DNA of 44,205 nt from the NCBI GenBank assembly GCA_030692375.1, contig JAUYCD010000017.1, positions 1 to 44,205 of the forward strand, given 5' to 3'. A model generated the notes under the pieces. It saw only the letters and a program-made list of their open reading frames with translations, did not search any database and had not been told where the DNA came from. This document shows, one piece after another, positions 8,591 to 17,216 of this stretch. This stretch comes from Candidatus Latescibacter sp. (GTDB taxonomy: Bacteria > Latescibacterota > Latescibacteria > Latescibacterales > Latescibacteraceae). Every line of letters begins with the position of its first letter. The stretch's first letter is position 1. Position numbers and translations under genes: made by a program.

Positions 8591-11500
8591 TCACGGTATT
8601 TTCACCGCATTATTCCGCATCGTTATCTCCTTTACCCCAGTATCGATCTGCACCGTACAACCGCGGGGGTTCACCACGGCGGGGAGTTTGAGCAGGACAT
8701 CCGCTGTTTTGGGCAGCAGGTCGTGTGGCGCTTTGAGCGCCGGAATACTGCCCCTGGCCAGTATTTTCCCGCCGCTGTCCCGGAGCAGGAGAGTCCCGGA
8801 GGGAGCGTCCACGGAGCCGAGGCTGTGCACGGTCACCGCTATGGTGTTTCCCTGCACGCGGATGTCATCCTTCCCGATGGCCAGGTCGGGACGGCTCCAA
8901 TAGGGTTTGCTCTTATTCAGGAGCTTGAGCGTAATGATCGTGGTCTTTTTCGGGGCGAACGTGAACCCGATCTCCCCGGTGCGCTCGAATTCGACTGTAC
9001 GCTTTCCAATGACCGACTCCGGTGTGTCGTCGCCGTTTGAGTCGATGCCCTCGGACACCTCCCATATGCCGGGGTCCACATCCCAGCCGATGAGGGATGC
9101 CTGCACCGGCGCACTCTCCAGATTATACACGATGATGGTCATGCCGTCCGGTCTGGCGTCGGGAATGAGGATGGCCGCGCTCTCGCCGGTGGCGGGCGCA
9201 GTGAACCGCCAGCTCACCGTATGGCCTGGGTAGAGGGTATTGCGGACGAGAGCCACTCCTCCCAGGCGCGCTCGCTGGAGTTCAGTGTTGGCCAGGGTCA
9301 CCCGGTCCACCCACCAGTGGTGTTCGGTCATCATGGGCATCCGCTGGGCACCGCTCTGTATCTGGGAGGCATACATATTTTCGAGAAACCGTTTGTCGCC
9401 GGTCACCTGCCAGGCGATGTGGCGGTACAGATCGTTTCCGGCGGCGGGAGTTACCTGCGAGGCGATGGTCTTGCCCCAGGTATCCCGCTTCCCGATAATA
9501 TCCATAAGGTTTGCGTTCAGGCTCCCCAAGGCGCCGGGGCCGCTGTCGAGAACAGGCTGTAGGTATTTCGGGTCGCCGGTCCACCGCCAGAGCGCCCAGA
9601 AATAACTGATTGCCGGGCCGATTCCCGAAGGCCGTTCCGCGTCGGTCCTGTAATTGATGGTGGCCGAAAGCGAATAATTGCCGTTGGCGTCCTTCCTTCG
9701 GTGTGCCAAAAGACCGTCGAACAGCTCGGAAACCAGCTTCTTAGTCTTTGGGTTTCCGTTAAACTCCACCAGGGACAGGGCAGGATGAAAGATCAGATAG
9801 GAGTATGGATACGACCATGACCACACTCCCTCTTCAGACATCTTTGTGGCGCTGAAGAAGCTCGATCGTATATGGCGGTGCCCGGCGGGATTGACGCCTG
9901 TTATCCCTTCCAGGGCGCGGCAGGTTTCCATGATGCGCTCAACCTGCTTCGGGTCGCCGTAATCGAGGAGCATGATCTGCGGAAGGATATCGATCCCCTC
10001 CTCGTAGGTGTGGAGCTCATCGGTCTGTATGGTATTCAGCCCGTTAGTGAACATCCCATTGTTGTAGAAGGCGTCCATTTCGCGGCGGAGTGAGTCGGCG
10101 ACCTTTTCCGGCTCTACTCCCATGAGGGCGAGAGCCGGCCACTGGTTGGTCAGATCGCCGTCATCGGAAAGCCCGCCGCCGAATTCTCCGTCCTCAAGCT
10201 GACGGTTGTCGATCCACCAGGTGATGAACTTGCGGTAGAGTTTGAGGTCTTCGACCTGGCGGAACGCCCAGAGGGGAACATCAGAAGGCGCCTGGGGCTG
10301 TTCGAACGCAGGAAATCCCTGTTCGCCGTTCCGCATTGCCCAGTAAATCCTGCCCTGCGCGTGTTCCGGGTTTACCCGCAGGAGGTCGGAAATGTCGAGG
10401 ATATAACGCTCGAACATGTGCAGCTTTTTCGTATTCGGGCCGCATTCCACGATGTTGCCGTAGTTGTCCACCACCTGGGTGAACCTGTCGGCCTCGTGCT
10501 CAATTCGGGCCGCCGCGCGATCCTTGAATATGAGGCGGACGCGGGCGCCCTCCAGAGACTGCATCCCGAAATCGCCTCCGGCCCCGGCGATGGTGAGATA
10601 CATCGGGCGGTCATCGGGAAGGATACGGTCGCGGGTGTCCAGCCAGAGCGTCCTCGCCTCTCCCGGTTTCATCGAAAAGGAAAAATCCAGCAGGTTACGG
10701 TTGGGCCAGAGCGGGTCCTTGATCTGGATGTTGAGGGGGAAGAATTCACCGTGGGTGGGTTTTACTTTGAGCGCCGGGAGATCGATGGCGATGCCGTCCA
10801 ATCCGCCGTCCATGTTCTGCCAGGTATAGGAATACTGAGCGTTTGACCAGAACGGCCGGTTGACTCGGAAATCGCAGGGAATGAGCACATGCACCAGGGG
10901 AAGCGGGTGCTCGATCGTTGTAGTCCGGGGGTTGCCGGGAGCGCCTCCCGGGAGCGCCTCCATGACCGCGCGCTCGTCCGGAAGGAATCGTCCCCGGATG
11001 TACTCCAGGAGCGGAACGAGGCTCGGGTTATCCGGCTCTAACTTCGCAGTCAGCGAGTACGAGAGGACTGCGGTCCCCCTGGGTTCCCGGCCCGGCGCGA
11101 CCCGGAAAGCCGAAAACTCCCCGATGGGCATTTCCTGCACCTCGTTGTCGAACCGTACGGCTCCTCCCCGTACAGGCGCGGGCAGGAGATGGAACGTGCG
11201 CTCCTGGCTGGCGGGACGGGTGAAAAGCATCGATTCCGCTCTGTCTTTCAGCAGGGAACCTTTCCCGAACGCGCCGCCGGAGATTTCCAGATAGTTCCAT
11301 TCCTCATCCGGCATCGTAAAAGTCACCGATTTCCCCGAAGTGGAGTAGCAGTTCCAGTCCGGCTCGATGAAGTAATCCAGGCGACCGGTAAGCTGCGAGC
11401 GGTTATAGACATTCGGCCAGGTGGTTTCGCGGATGCCGTCAACGCCTTTCCAGACCCACTGCTTTTGATCATAGACATCACGGATTTCGACCTTCCGCAC

Positions 11501-12373
11501 ACCGGTTGCAGGCGCAGCGAGAGGGGGCGGTATGTCGCCGGGACGGTTCCAGCCGTAGCGAAGCAGCCACTCATCGCGGAAGGCAGAGTCATCCAGGGCA
11601 CGGATCACCGGCGCTATCTCTCCCGCCGGTTCCCCCCCGGCAAGGCGGGCGATCTGCCCTGCTTCCAGCATACTGTCGTAGATACGCACCTCGTCGAGGT
11701 CGCCGCCCCGGGAGTGGTTGTAGTTGGCCCAGATGTGCTGGGGATTGATGAATCGGTTGGCCGGGCCGAACATGTCCAGGCCCGCATAAAACACCGCTGT
11801 AGTGTCCTTCTTCCCCACGAGCGCGCCGTCCACATAGAAACGTATGCCCCTCGTTTCATCCCAGGCGACCGCAATATGCGACCACTTGTCCGGCGCAGGC
11901 AGGACGGGAGCTTTCCAGGATACCCGGGCGCGTCCCAGATTGATGTCGGTCACAAAGGCATCAAAGCCCTGGCCGTTGTAATCGATACGCATCCAGGCCA
12001 TGTCTATGCTCGAGTGATCGCAGTATGAGACCTGGAAGATGTGGAACGGGGTATGCCCGATAGGCTCGCGTGATCGCCAGAAGAAAGAGAGAGTTCCTCG
12101 CTCGACATAGATGTTACCCGGAGCGAAATAGGCAAGGACCATAGAAAAGTCAGGAATCCTGATTGCCTTCCCGCGGAAGCCGTCGGGCACGCGGGTGATT
12201 GCGTCGAGGAAAGAGGGATTCGGATCGCCTCCGGAGTAATCGGCTGAGAATCCTTTGTCCCCGGATAGATAAAAGAGCAGCCCCGGCTCAGCGGCGTTTT
12301 CCGCTGCGGAGCAAAACCAAGGAAAAACCGAGAGGATCATGAAGATAAGAAATACATACCGGAAGAGCTTCAC
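8591..12373 (-). CDS. giant exported LamG-domain protein
   Basis: A 1260-residue secreted protein with a GTG start. A signal peptide ends near residue 24 (FLIFMILSVFPWFCSAAE). Residues about 30-245 form a LamG/concanavalin-like jelly roll (GTLSFFWRSRE, KWSHIAVAWDETRGIRFYVDG, DLDEVRIYDSML), a fold that often binds carbohydrate. A long middle section of beta-rich domains follows. Residues about 715-1010 look helical and like an alpha/alpha-barrel (TWWIDNRQLEDGEFGGG, WPALALMG, SYFWALWRWTGDPKYL), as in six-hairpin glycosidases or lyases. The C-terminus is again beta-rich. I infer a polysaccharide-active or polysaccharide-binding enzyme outside the cytoplasm. No catalytic pair can be assigned. Confidence 0.8.
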   Translation of the reverse strand: MKLFRYVFLIFMILSVFPWFCSAAENAAEPGLLFYLSGDKGFSADYSGGDPNPSFLDAITRVPDGFRGKAIRIPDFSMVLAYFAPGNIYVERGTLSFFWRSREPIGHTPFHIFQVSYCDHSSIDMAWMRIDYNGQGFDAFVTDINLGRARVSWKAPVLPAPDKWSHIAVAWDETRGIRFYVDGALVGKKDTTAVFYAGLDMFGPANRFINPQHIWANYNHSRGGDLDEVRIYDSMLEAGQIARLAGGEPAGEIAPVIRALDDSAFRDEWLLRYGWNRPGDIPPPLAAPATGVRKVEIRDVYDQKQWVWKGVDGIRETTWPNVYNRSQLTGRLDYFIEPDWNCYSTSGKSVTFTMPDEEWNYLEISGGAFGKGSLLKDRAESMLFTRPASQERTFHLLPAPVRGGAVRFDNEVQEMPIGEFSAFRVAPGREPRGTAVLSYSLTAKLEPDNPSLVPLLEYIRGRFLPDERAVMEALPGGAPGNPRTTTIEHPLPLVHVLIPCDFRVNRPFWSNAQYSYTWQNMDGGLDGIAIDLPALKVKPTHGEFFPLNIQIKDPLWPNRNLLDFSFSMKPGEARTLWLDTRDRILPDDRPMYLTIAGAGGDFGMQSLEGARVRLIFKDRAAARIEHEADRFTQVVDNYGNIVECGPNTKKLHMFERYILDISDLLRVNPEHAQGRIYWAMRNGEQGFPAFEQPQAPSDVPLWAFRQVEDLKLYRKFITWWIDNRQLEDGEFGGGLSDDGDLTNQWPALALMGVEPEKVADSLRREMDAFYNNGMFTNGLNTIQTDELHTYEEGIDILPQIMLLDYGDPKQVERIMETCRALEGITGVNPAGHRHIRSSFFSATKMSEEGVWSWSYPYSYLIFHPALSLVEFNGNPKTKKLVSELFDGLLAHRRKDANGNYSLSATINYRTDAERPSGIGPAISYFWALWRWTGDPKYLQPVLDSGPGALGSLNANLMDIIGKRDTWGKTIASQVTPAAGNDLYRHIAWQVTGDKRFLENMYASQIQSGAQRMPMMTEHHWWVDRVTLANTELQRARLGGVALVRNTLYPGHTVSWRFTAPATGESAAILIPDARPDGMTIIVYNLESAPVQASLIGWDVDPGIWEVSEGIDSNGDDTPESVIGKRTVEFERTGEIGFTFAPKKTTIITLKLLNKSKPYWSRPDLAIGKDDIRVQGNTIAVTVHSLGSVDAPSGTLLLRDSGGKILARGSIPALKAPHDLLPKTADVLLKLPAVVNPRGCTVQIDTGVKEITMRNNAVKIP

Positions 12374-12432
12374 ATCATAACTCTTAATTTGGAGGTATAC
12401 TGTCTGAAAATTTCTGTAGGCTGTATATACTA

Positions 12433-12568
12433 CAGCCCCCTAAATCCCCCAAAGGGGGACTTAACAGGCTGAAATACAACTGAATTATCCGGTTTTACTA
12501 TTTTAAAAAAAATACCATGTTTCATCTTTATTCGGAGAAAGTCCCCCTCCGGGGGATTTAGGGGGCTG
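12433..12568. repeat. MITE-like element with 30-bp inverted ends
   Basis: CAGCCCCCTAAATCCCCC at the left (12433-12462) is matched in inverse at the right (12538-12568, ending GATTTAGGGGGCTG). Each end is itself a small hairpin. About 75 bp of A/T-rich, non-coding sequence lies between. It sits between the LamG and thioesterase genes. Confidence 0.75.
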
Positions 12569-12596
12569 CCTTCCTATAGATATATTCCCGTTTTTT

Positions 12597-13064
12597 TCAA
12601 TCATCATACACCCGCCAGAAAGGCCTCTCAGGATCCCATCGATCGGTGATCTCTGCGGGAGGTTTCACCACCACCGCTGTGCACTCCGCAGTCACTGTTC
12701 CGTCCGGGAGCCGAATTTCACCCGCTACCTGCGCTCTAAGTGCTGTCTGACGTATGACCCACCCGGTCACTTCGAGCGGCGTTTCTGTGGGAGTCGGTCT
12801 ACGGTAGGTCACCTGCAGGTTCAAAGTTACCATCAGATTATTGAAATCGCCGTCGAGCATGATCGCGCGACCGGCTGTTTCGTCGAGCACCGCCGCCAGA
12901 ACGCCGCCGTGCACAATTCCCGGATAACCGTTGAAATGCTCAGGTATGGTAACCGTACTTCTGACCTTGTTGTTCTCAACATCGTTGTACCAGGTCATTT
13001 TCAGGCTGATTTCGTTCTGTCTTCCACAGCAGAAGCAGGTTCGTGATGAAGGCTGTCTGGTCAT
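12597..13064 (-). CDS. PaaI-type hotdog thioesterase
   Basis: A 155-residue hotdog-fold protein with HGGVLAAVLDETAG, the conserved helix start of PaaI-like acyl-CoA thioesterases, and the beta strand LNLQVTYRRPTP. The N-terminus carries CFCCGRQN, a cysteine cluster found in some members ahead of the fold, perhaps for metal or structure. Such enzymes hydrolyse acyl-CoA or aryl-CoA thioesters in the cytoplasm. AGGGG precedes the ATG. It is the first clear gene of the minus-strand run left of the foreign region, and its promoter would lie within 13065-13160. Confidence 0.88.
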   Translation of the reverse strand: MTRQPSSRTCFCCGRQNEISLKMTWYNDVENNKVRSTVTIPEHFNGYPGIVHGGVLAAVLDETAGRAIMLDGDFNNLMVTLNLQVTYRRPTPTETPLEVTGWVIRQTALRAQVAGEIRLPDGTVTAECTAVVVKPPAEITDRWDPERPFWRVYDD

Positions 13065-13162
13065 GGAATGCCCCTATAAAAAGTATGTACAGTCCTGGAA
13101 GATGATTAATAAAATTTCTCGCAAAGCCGAAAATAAAGATACTACAATTTATAATAGATAAT

Positions 13163-13189
13163 AAAAAAAACCCCTCTTTTTCAGGGGGG
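13163..13189 (-). terminator. rho-independent terminator
   Basis: On the minus strand: CCCCT, a 7-base loop, AGGGG, then eight T. It ends any transcription coming from the foreign region at 13.2-16.2 kb before the thioesterase promoter. Confidence 0.75.
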
Positions 13190-13411
13190 AGTTCACAATT
13201 TCGGCGCCTGTTCTCTTAAAAATGCATCACTATGATGACCCCTTAAGTTGCTTCGTGAACTTTTTCTTTGCCAGATACGCATAAGATGCGGAGATTTGGT
13301 TTCTTGTCCGTATAAGACACCATGCACCGCGTTATCAGACGGCCATAATTCTTGATATATCAACGTGTTGCATTGAGGTTGCCCTCTTATCACGGCGTGT
13401 TATGCGGATCG
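13190..13411. other. gene-free stretch left of attC-like site
   Basis: No convincing gene. An ORF at 13193-13393 (minus) has no family features and no start signal. At 13399-13418 there is a palindrome, GTTATGC and GCATAAC with a 6-base spacer, which touches the attC-like hairpin. The stretch may be the remains of a further cassette. Confidence 0.4.
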
Positions 13412-13543
13412 GCATAACAACTAAGCTCACCTGCAACGGGGAGAATTACCACTAAACTTTGTAAGCAAAATAAAACCTTGATAAACCACAAAACCTTCAT
13501 ACACGGCCCAGCCCCCGCTGTCAGGTGCAACGACGGGTTAGGT
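13412..13543 (-). other. attC-like recombination site
   Basis: On the minus strand the site opens with ACCTAAC (13537-13543, fits RYYYAAC) and closes with GTTATGC (13412-13418, near GTTRRRY). Nine bases inside each lie CACCTG (13522-13527) and its exact complement CAGGTG (13428-13433). The stem continues inward as CAGCGGGG/CCCCGTTG with one bulged A. A ~70-base loop closes the hairpin, and total length is 132 nt. Paired outer and inner boxes at equal spacing and an extrahelical base on one arm are the features of integron attC sites. It lies just downstream of a foreign gene. No integrase gene is in the window. Confidence 0.55.
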
Positions 13544-13651
13544 AATAGCTCTTACCCCACAGTCTTTTTTTCTTCTGGCTTACCAACCTATCTCATTTCA
13601 GAATATCAATTCACAATTCAAGATGCGACCCTACTCTCTATTTCCTCATTT

Positions 13652-14541
13652 TTATGTGGATCGGATTTCTTTACCGTATGGCAACAAATTTTTCTCAACT
13701 GTATGCATTGTCATAACATCTTCTTCTTTAAAGTGGAATACAGGAGAGAGCCAAACAATATTATCTCTGATGAGATCAAAATATTTCTCATTTCGACTAA
13801 AGAGAGGCAGAAAATACACATTTGAATTTGAAAGTTTAGTACTTATATATAGCACTGCTTGTCTAAGTGTTGTTCCCGAAGCAACAATATCATCAACAAG
13901 TAATATCTCTATCTTTTCTTTCGCCGTTGGACTACAGGATTCAATCCCTTTCACTATTGATTCATTTATAGGATTATCAAAATACTTGTTTTCTCGATTT
14001 AATCGATCAGCCCATAATGATAATATCGGTATTCCTCTAAACAGCTCTCGTCCCAGGAGGTCAGCATACATCAGCCCTCCATTAGATATACCTAGAATTA
14101 CATCTGGTACAAATCTGCCATCTTGAACATTATCCCGCAGTTTACTTACAATATGTTGTAATCGCTCCCAGTATTCACTCCAAGCCATAGCCTTTGATGA
14201 GGTTACCTCCTCCTCCCTTTCTTTTATTATACCAGGAATTTCTACAAGCATCTGAGGGAATACATCAAACACAAGACTGTCAGTGGGACGGGGACGTTGA
14301 GAAATAACCAAGTTTATAGTATCAACAATATCATCTATAGCTTTTTCTGGACCATTGAAAAACGGAGAGTACTCAACGCATCTATAGTTAGTAATATCAA
14401 AAGGAATAACTGTCCCTGCCTGTTTTAAAAGAATAGTAGTTGACCTTCTTAAACCATATCGTATACCAAGTTCAAGAAACACATTTGGATTTTGTCCAGT
14501 TATATCAACAATACTTGTATCTGCTAATGCAATGTGCCTAA
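13652..14541 (-). pseudogene. 5'-truncated TIR/deoxyribosyltransferase-like + phosphoribosyltransferase gene
   Basis: The longest ORF with a usable start (GTG, 14482) gives 276 residues, but the frame stays open to the IS end. The extra codons read IALADTSIVDITGQNPNVF, which continues into LELGIRYGL. That is the conserved core of TIR-like or nucleoside 2-deoxyribosyltransferase-like nucleotide hydrolases (AD..I.D.TG.NPNV..ELG). The gene has therefore lost its N-terminus, probably about 60 residues, to the insertion sequence. The C-terminal half is a type I phosphoribosyltransferase with a PRPP loop at about 194-205 of the GTG product (LLVDDIVASGTT) and GISNGGLMYADLL. The gene is clearly more A/T-rich than its neighbours. 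A nucleotide-metabolising, possibly phage-defence, role is inference. Confidence 0.75.
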
Positions 14542-16197
14542 CCCGGATTATTCATAAATTTTTTTTTGCTGCCTGAGAATTGTGAAAATGGCCATGTATT
14601 AAACTTTCAAAATGGTGTTTCGGTCACCTTGAAGTGTGATTTACAAGAAACACAAGAACGCGGATGATTGATACATTAAGGTATACCTTTTTTTAGGTAA
14701 AGTGATCCCTTGAATGAAACGAGAACTGTAATTTACATGCCTGACACATTTTCGGTTACATCTGCATTACGATTTTGTTGCACATGGTGACGAATACATT
14801 TTTCAGGGGGAAGGAAGACGGGAAGATGAAATGAAGCTTGGTTTTCATTTCCCGGACTTCGACCCCGATTTTGAGTAAGCGCAACCGTATGGTATCAAAC
14901 TGGGCATTGGCGAATTCGGTGCCGGAAAGGGCTTTTTCTCTGAGCGTGTGGAGAATGACATAGGCTGCGCTATGGAGCATGAGACGGAAGCTGTTAGCCA
15001 GGAAACTGTGGCAGGATGTCCGGCCGCTTTTAAGGGCGAGCTTATGATCCTTGATAAAATTCTCCATCTGGCCGCGGCCACAGTACACCGTTTCATAGAT
15101 GAATGATGGCAGTGAGCTTTCCAGGCTGGTGACGATAAAGCGGATGTTGTCGCCCTGGGCGGAGACCTCAGCCATGACAATTACCCGGAGATCCCGATGC
15201 CATGTACTGGCTTGATAGCGCATCTGCCTGAAGGTGCGGGCTTTTGTACCTGATGCCTTGTACTCACGGCGAGCTGCCTCAAGCGCGACTTGTGCACGCT
15301 TTTTGAGAATTGAGGTACATGTCAATCCGAGAACATACAGAACAGCATGGGAGTCGCACCAAGCGTATAGTTCGGGTGTGGCAAAGTGAGAATCGCCGCG
15401 GATGAGGATGCCAACCTTTGGCCATGCCGCTCGAATGCGTTTTACAACCCGCTTGATGATTGCACAGGTCTCCTTGCCGCTGGGCCGTCTGCCGGGTCGA
15501 AGAATACTGGTAATCAGGTTGCCGCTTTGCCCCTCAAAGATGAAAAGAGGCTGATAGCAGTACTCATCGTAGTAACCGTTGAACAAACTCAGTTGCTGCG
15601 CCCCGTGTGTGGGATCATCCGTATCATCAATGTCGAGAATGATCGCTTTCGGTTCTGTATCGTACGAGGCGATAAACAGATCCACCAGTACATTGGCAAT
15701 ACGATAGATATCTCTTGGTGTCATGGCGTTCTCAAACCGTGATATGGTCGGCTGGCTTGCCAGATCACCCTCGGACGGTAAACGATTGCACGCAGCCTTG
15801 AAACCGGGATCGGTTCTCAGGTCATCAGCATCATTGGCATCTTCATAGCCGCAGACTATCTGCAGAATACGCTGTTTAAGGAGCGTTTTATTATCATGAA
15901 GCACATAACTCTGATGGCGGAAATCCGTAATGACTTCCGCAAGCCGGTCGATAATACCAATACTGTCTGTTATCTCTCTCAATGCAAGAACTCCTCCATC
16001 GGAGCTAACATCACCGCCGGTAAAATCCGCTGTCACTTTTTTGCCGGAAATCATTTTGAATCTAAGCGAAAGTTGGGTATCTTCTCTCATGGCAGGCTCA
16101 ACTCATTTGTATTGTGTTTGTTCGTCGTTATTTGTCTAACTACAATATAATACAATATATTAGTTGATGCACTGCCTTTTTTTATGAATAATCCGGG
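14542..16197. mobile_element. IS1380-family insertion sequence
   Basis: A 1656 bp element with perfect 17-bp terminal inverted repeats, CCCGGATTATTCATAAA at 14542-14558 and its complement at 16181-16197. It contains one transposase gene. The flanking tetranucleotides are CTAA on the left and CTAT on the right, not a clean target duplication. The missing 5' half of the neighbouring gene is not found on the far side, so the element probably took part in a deletion. Confidence 0.9.
14756..16090 (-). CDS. IS1380-family transposase
   Basis: A 444-residue DDE transposase, intact. The catalytic regions visible are LDIDDTDDPTHG at about 149-160, IRGDSHFATPELY at about 225, and the C-terminal GRGQMENFIKDHK carrying the Glu. 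The N-terminal TADFTGGDVSSDGGVLALREI is the family signature. It moves the element by cut-and-paste chemistry on the 17-bp inverted repeats. Length and frame are complete, so the element may still be active. Confidence 0.95.
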   Translation of the reverse strand: MREDTQLSLRFKMISGKKVTADFTGGDVSSDGGVLALREITDSIGIIDRLAEVITDFRHQSYVLHDNKTLLKQRILQIVCGYEDANDADDLRTDPGFKAACNRLPSEGDLASQPTISRFENAMTPRDIYRIANVLVDLFIASYDTEPKAIILDIDDTDDPTHGAQQLSLFNGYYDEYCYQPLFIFEGQSGNLITSILRPGRRPSGKETCAIIKRVVKRIRAAWPKVGILIRGDSHFATPELYAWCDSHAVLYVLGLTCTSILKKRAQVALEAARREYKASGTKARTFRQMRYQASTWHRDLRVIVMAEVSAQGDNIRFIVTSLESSLPSFIYETVYCGRGQMENFIKDHKLALKSGRTSCHSFLANSFRLMLHSAAYVILHTLREKALSGTEFANAQFDTIRLRLLKIGVEVREMKTKLHFIFPSSFPLKNVFVTMCNKIVMQM

Positions 16198-16234
16198 CTA
16201 TAAGTCATCAGTATATTTTTTGCGAGATATTTGT

Positions 16235-17209
16235 TTATAAGTTTTTCATAATGAACAGGAGATGCCTCTCCGCCAGTTTCAGGTCGGCGAGACCCACGGA
16301 CGCCAAAATGTACTTCCCCTTCCGGGCGAACATCACCGTGCCGTAAAAAGATTCCTTCCCGGTGAACGCCTCGTCTCCGAGTGTCGGATTCCCCTTGTCG
16401 ATCCCGCCGGAATTACGGATATACTCCATGCAGGAGCGAAAATTTTCCTTCGCCTGTTCCGGCCCGGAGGATTCGATCAGGTAAAGCCGGAAACGTTTAT
16501 CTCCCTGCTCATACTCGACAGTGAAGGCTTTCCTTAAAAAATCCTGCCCCAGGACATCTTTCGCAATATATTTCTCGGAACGAGCCAATTTCCCCTCAAC
16601 CGGGAAAAAGGAGAAAAATCGCGGAAATACATTCCCGCCGGGTATCCGCTTCTCGACAGCCCGGGCCATCTGTTCCAAAGTAGATGATGAACAAGCCGAT
16701 TCGGCAGAGGGCATGATTTTTACATAAAAGCGGTCTTTCCAGAAAAAGAGAGCATTGGAGGTGACATACCCTTCCACGCCGATGTTCAGGAAGCGCGCTT
16801 CCGTGTCATGTTCGTTGGCGTAGATGCCGAAAGCGCCCAGACTGTCGGTCATGTCGTAGATATCCACTACAATGGAGAGGCTGTCGGGAATATGTTTAAC
16901 GGTGAATGTCGCCATATCCCAGAAGCCGTAATCAAGGTAAGGCGGCGCTCCGCCGTCTATGTAGTTCCAGAGATTCTGGGGGCCGTAGTAGACGGGGGCG
17001 CGGGTAATAGAAAAGCCGGGAATATCTTTCTCCGATGGGATTAAAGGTGTAACACTATGGCTTGTATCACCGGAAACGGATGGGGAAAATAACGCTAAAA
17101 AGAGAAGGATGAAGGATGAAGGTACAAAGTCCAAAGCCCAAAGTCCAAAGCCCAAAGTAAAAGCTCTTCTCCGGGATTCTGGATTCTGACTTCTGAATTC
17201 TTTTTTCAT
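16235..17209 (-). CDS. DUF6599-like exported protein with a repeat-derived leader
   Basis: A 324-residue protein, start taken at 17209 (MKKEFRSQ) after GAGGAAAG. The body has the DUF6599-like pattern NLWNYIDGGAPPYLDYGF, then IVVDIYDMTDSLGAFGIYANE, and a second similar half (LEQMARAVEKRI onward); its biochemical role is unknown. The N-terminal hydrophobic segment (WALDFVPSSFILLFLALFS) is a credible signal peptide, so it is probably periplasmic. Part of that leader is encoded by simple and dispersed repeats: a 14-nt tandem unit at 17125-17157 and an AGTCAGAATCCAGAATC element at 17171-17200 that recurs near 19313. The aldo/keto reductase gene ends 8 bases upstream. Confidence 0.75.
   Translation of the reverse strand: MKKEFRSQNPESRRRAFTLGFGLWALDFVPSSFILLFLALFSPSVSGDTSHSVTPLIPSEKDIPGFSITRAPVYYGPQNLWNYIDGGAPPYLDYGFWDMATFTVKHIPDSLSIVVDIYDMTDSLGAFGIYANEHDTEARFLNIGVEGYVTSNALFFWKDRFYVKIMPSAESACSSSTLEQMARAVEKRIPGGNVFPRFFSFFPVEGKLARSEKYIAKDVLGQDFLRKAFTVEYEQGDKRFRLYLIESSGPEQAKENFRSCMEYIRNSGGIDKGNPTLGDEAFTGKESFYGTVMFARKGKYILASVGLADLKLAERHLLFIMKNL
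17125..17206. repeat. 14-nt tandem repeat and dispersed GAATTC repeat
   Basis: The 14-nt unit CAAAGTCCAAAGCC occurs about 2.4 times at 17125-17157. Next to it, 17171-17200 carries GGATTCTGGATTCTGAC and TTCTGAATTC, which recur almost exactly near 19313-19346. Both lie inside the start of the DUF6599-like gene. Confidence 0.8.
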
Positions 17210-17216
17210 TCTTTCC

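Noticed and set aside
11189-12028. 279-codon plus-strand ORF
   Set aside because: Antisense to the LamG gene, low-complexity Arg/Pro-rich product, no ribosome site.
13193-13393. 66-codon minus-strand ORF
   Set aside because: No ribosome site and no recognisable motif; it lies in degenerate sequence beside the attC-like site.
14536-14542. GTTAGGC on the minus strand as an upstream integron core site
   Set aside because: The reading frame with clear family similarity runs straight through it, so it is more simply part of the truncated gene.
14538-16201. CTAA/CTAT as an IS target-site duplication
   Set aside because: The two tetranucleotides differ in one base, and the interrupted gene does not resume on the far side.
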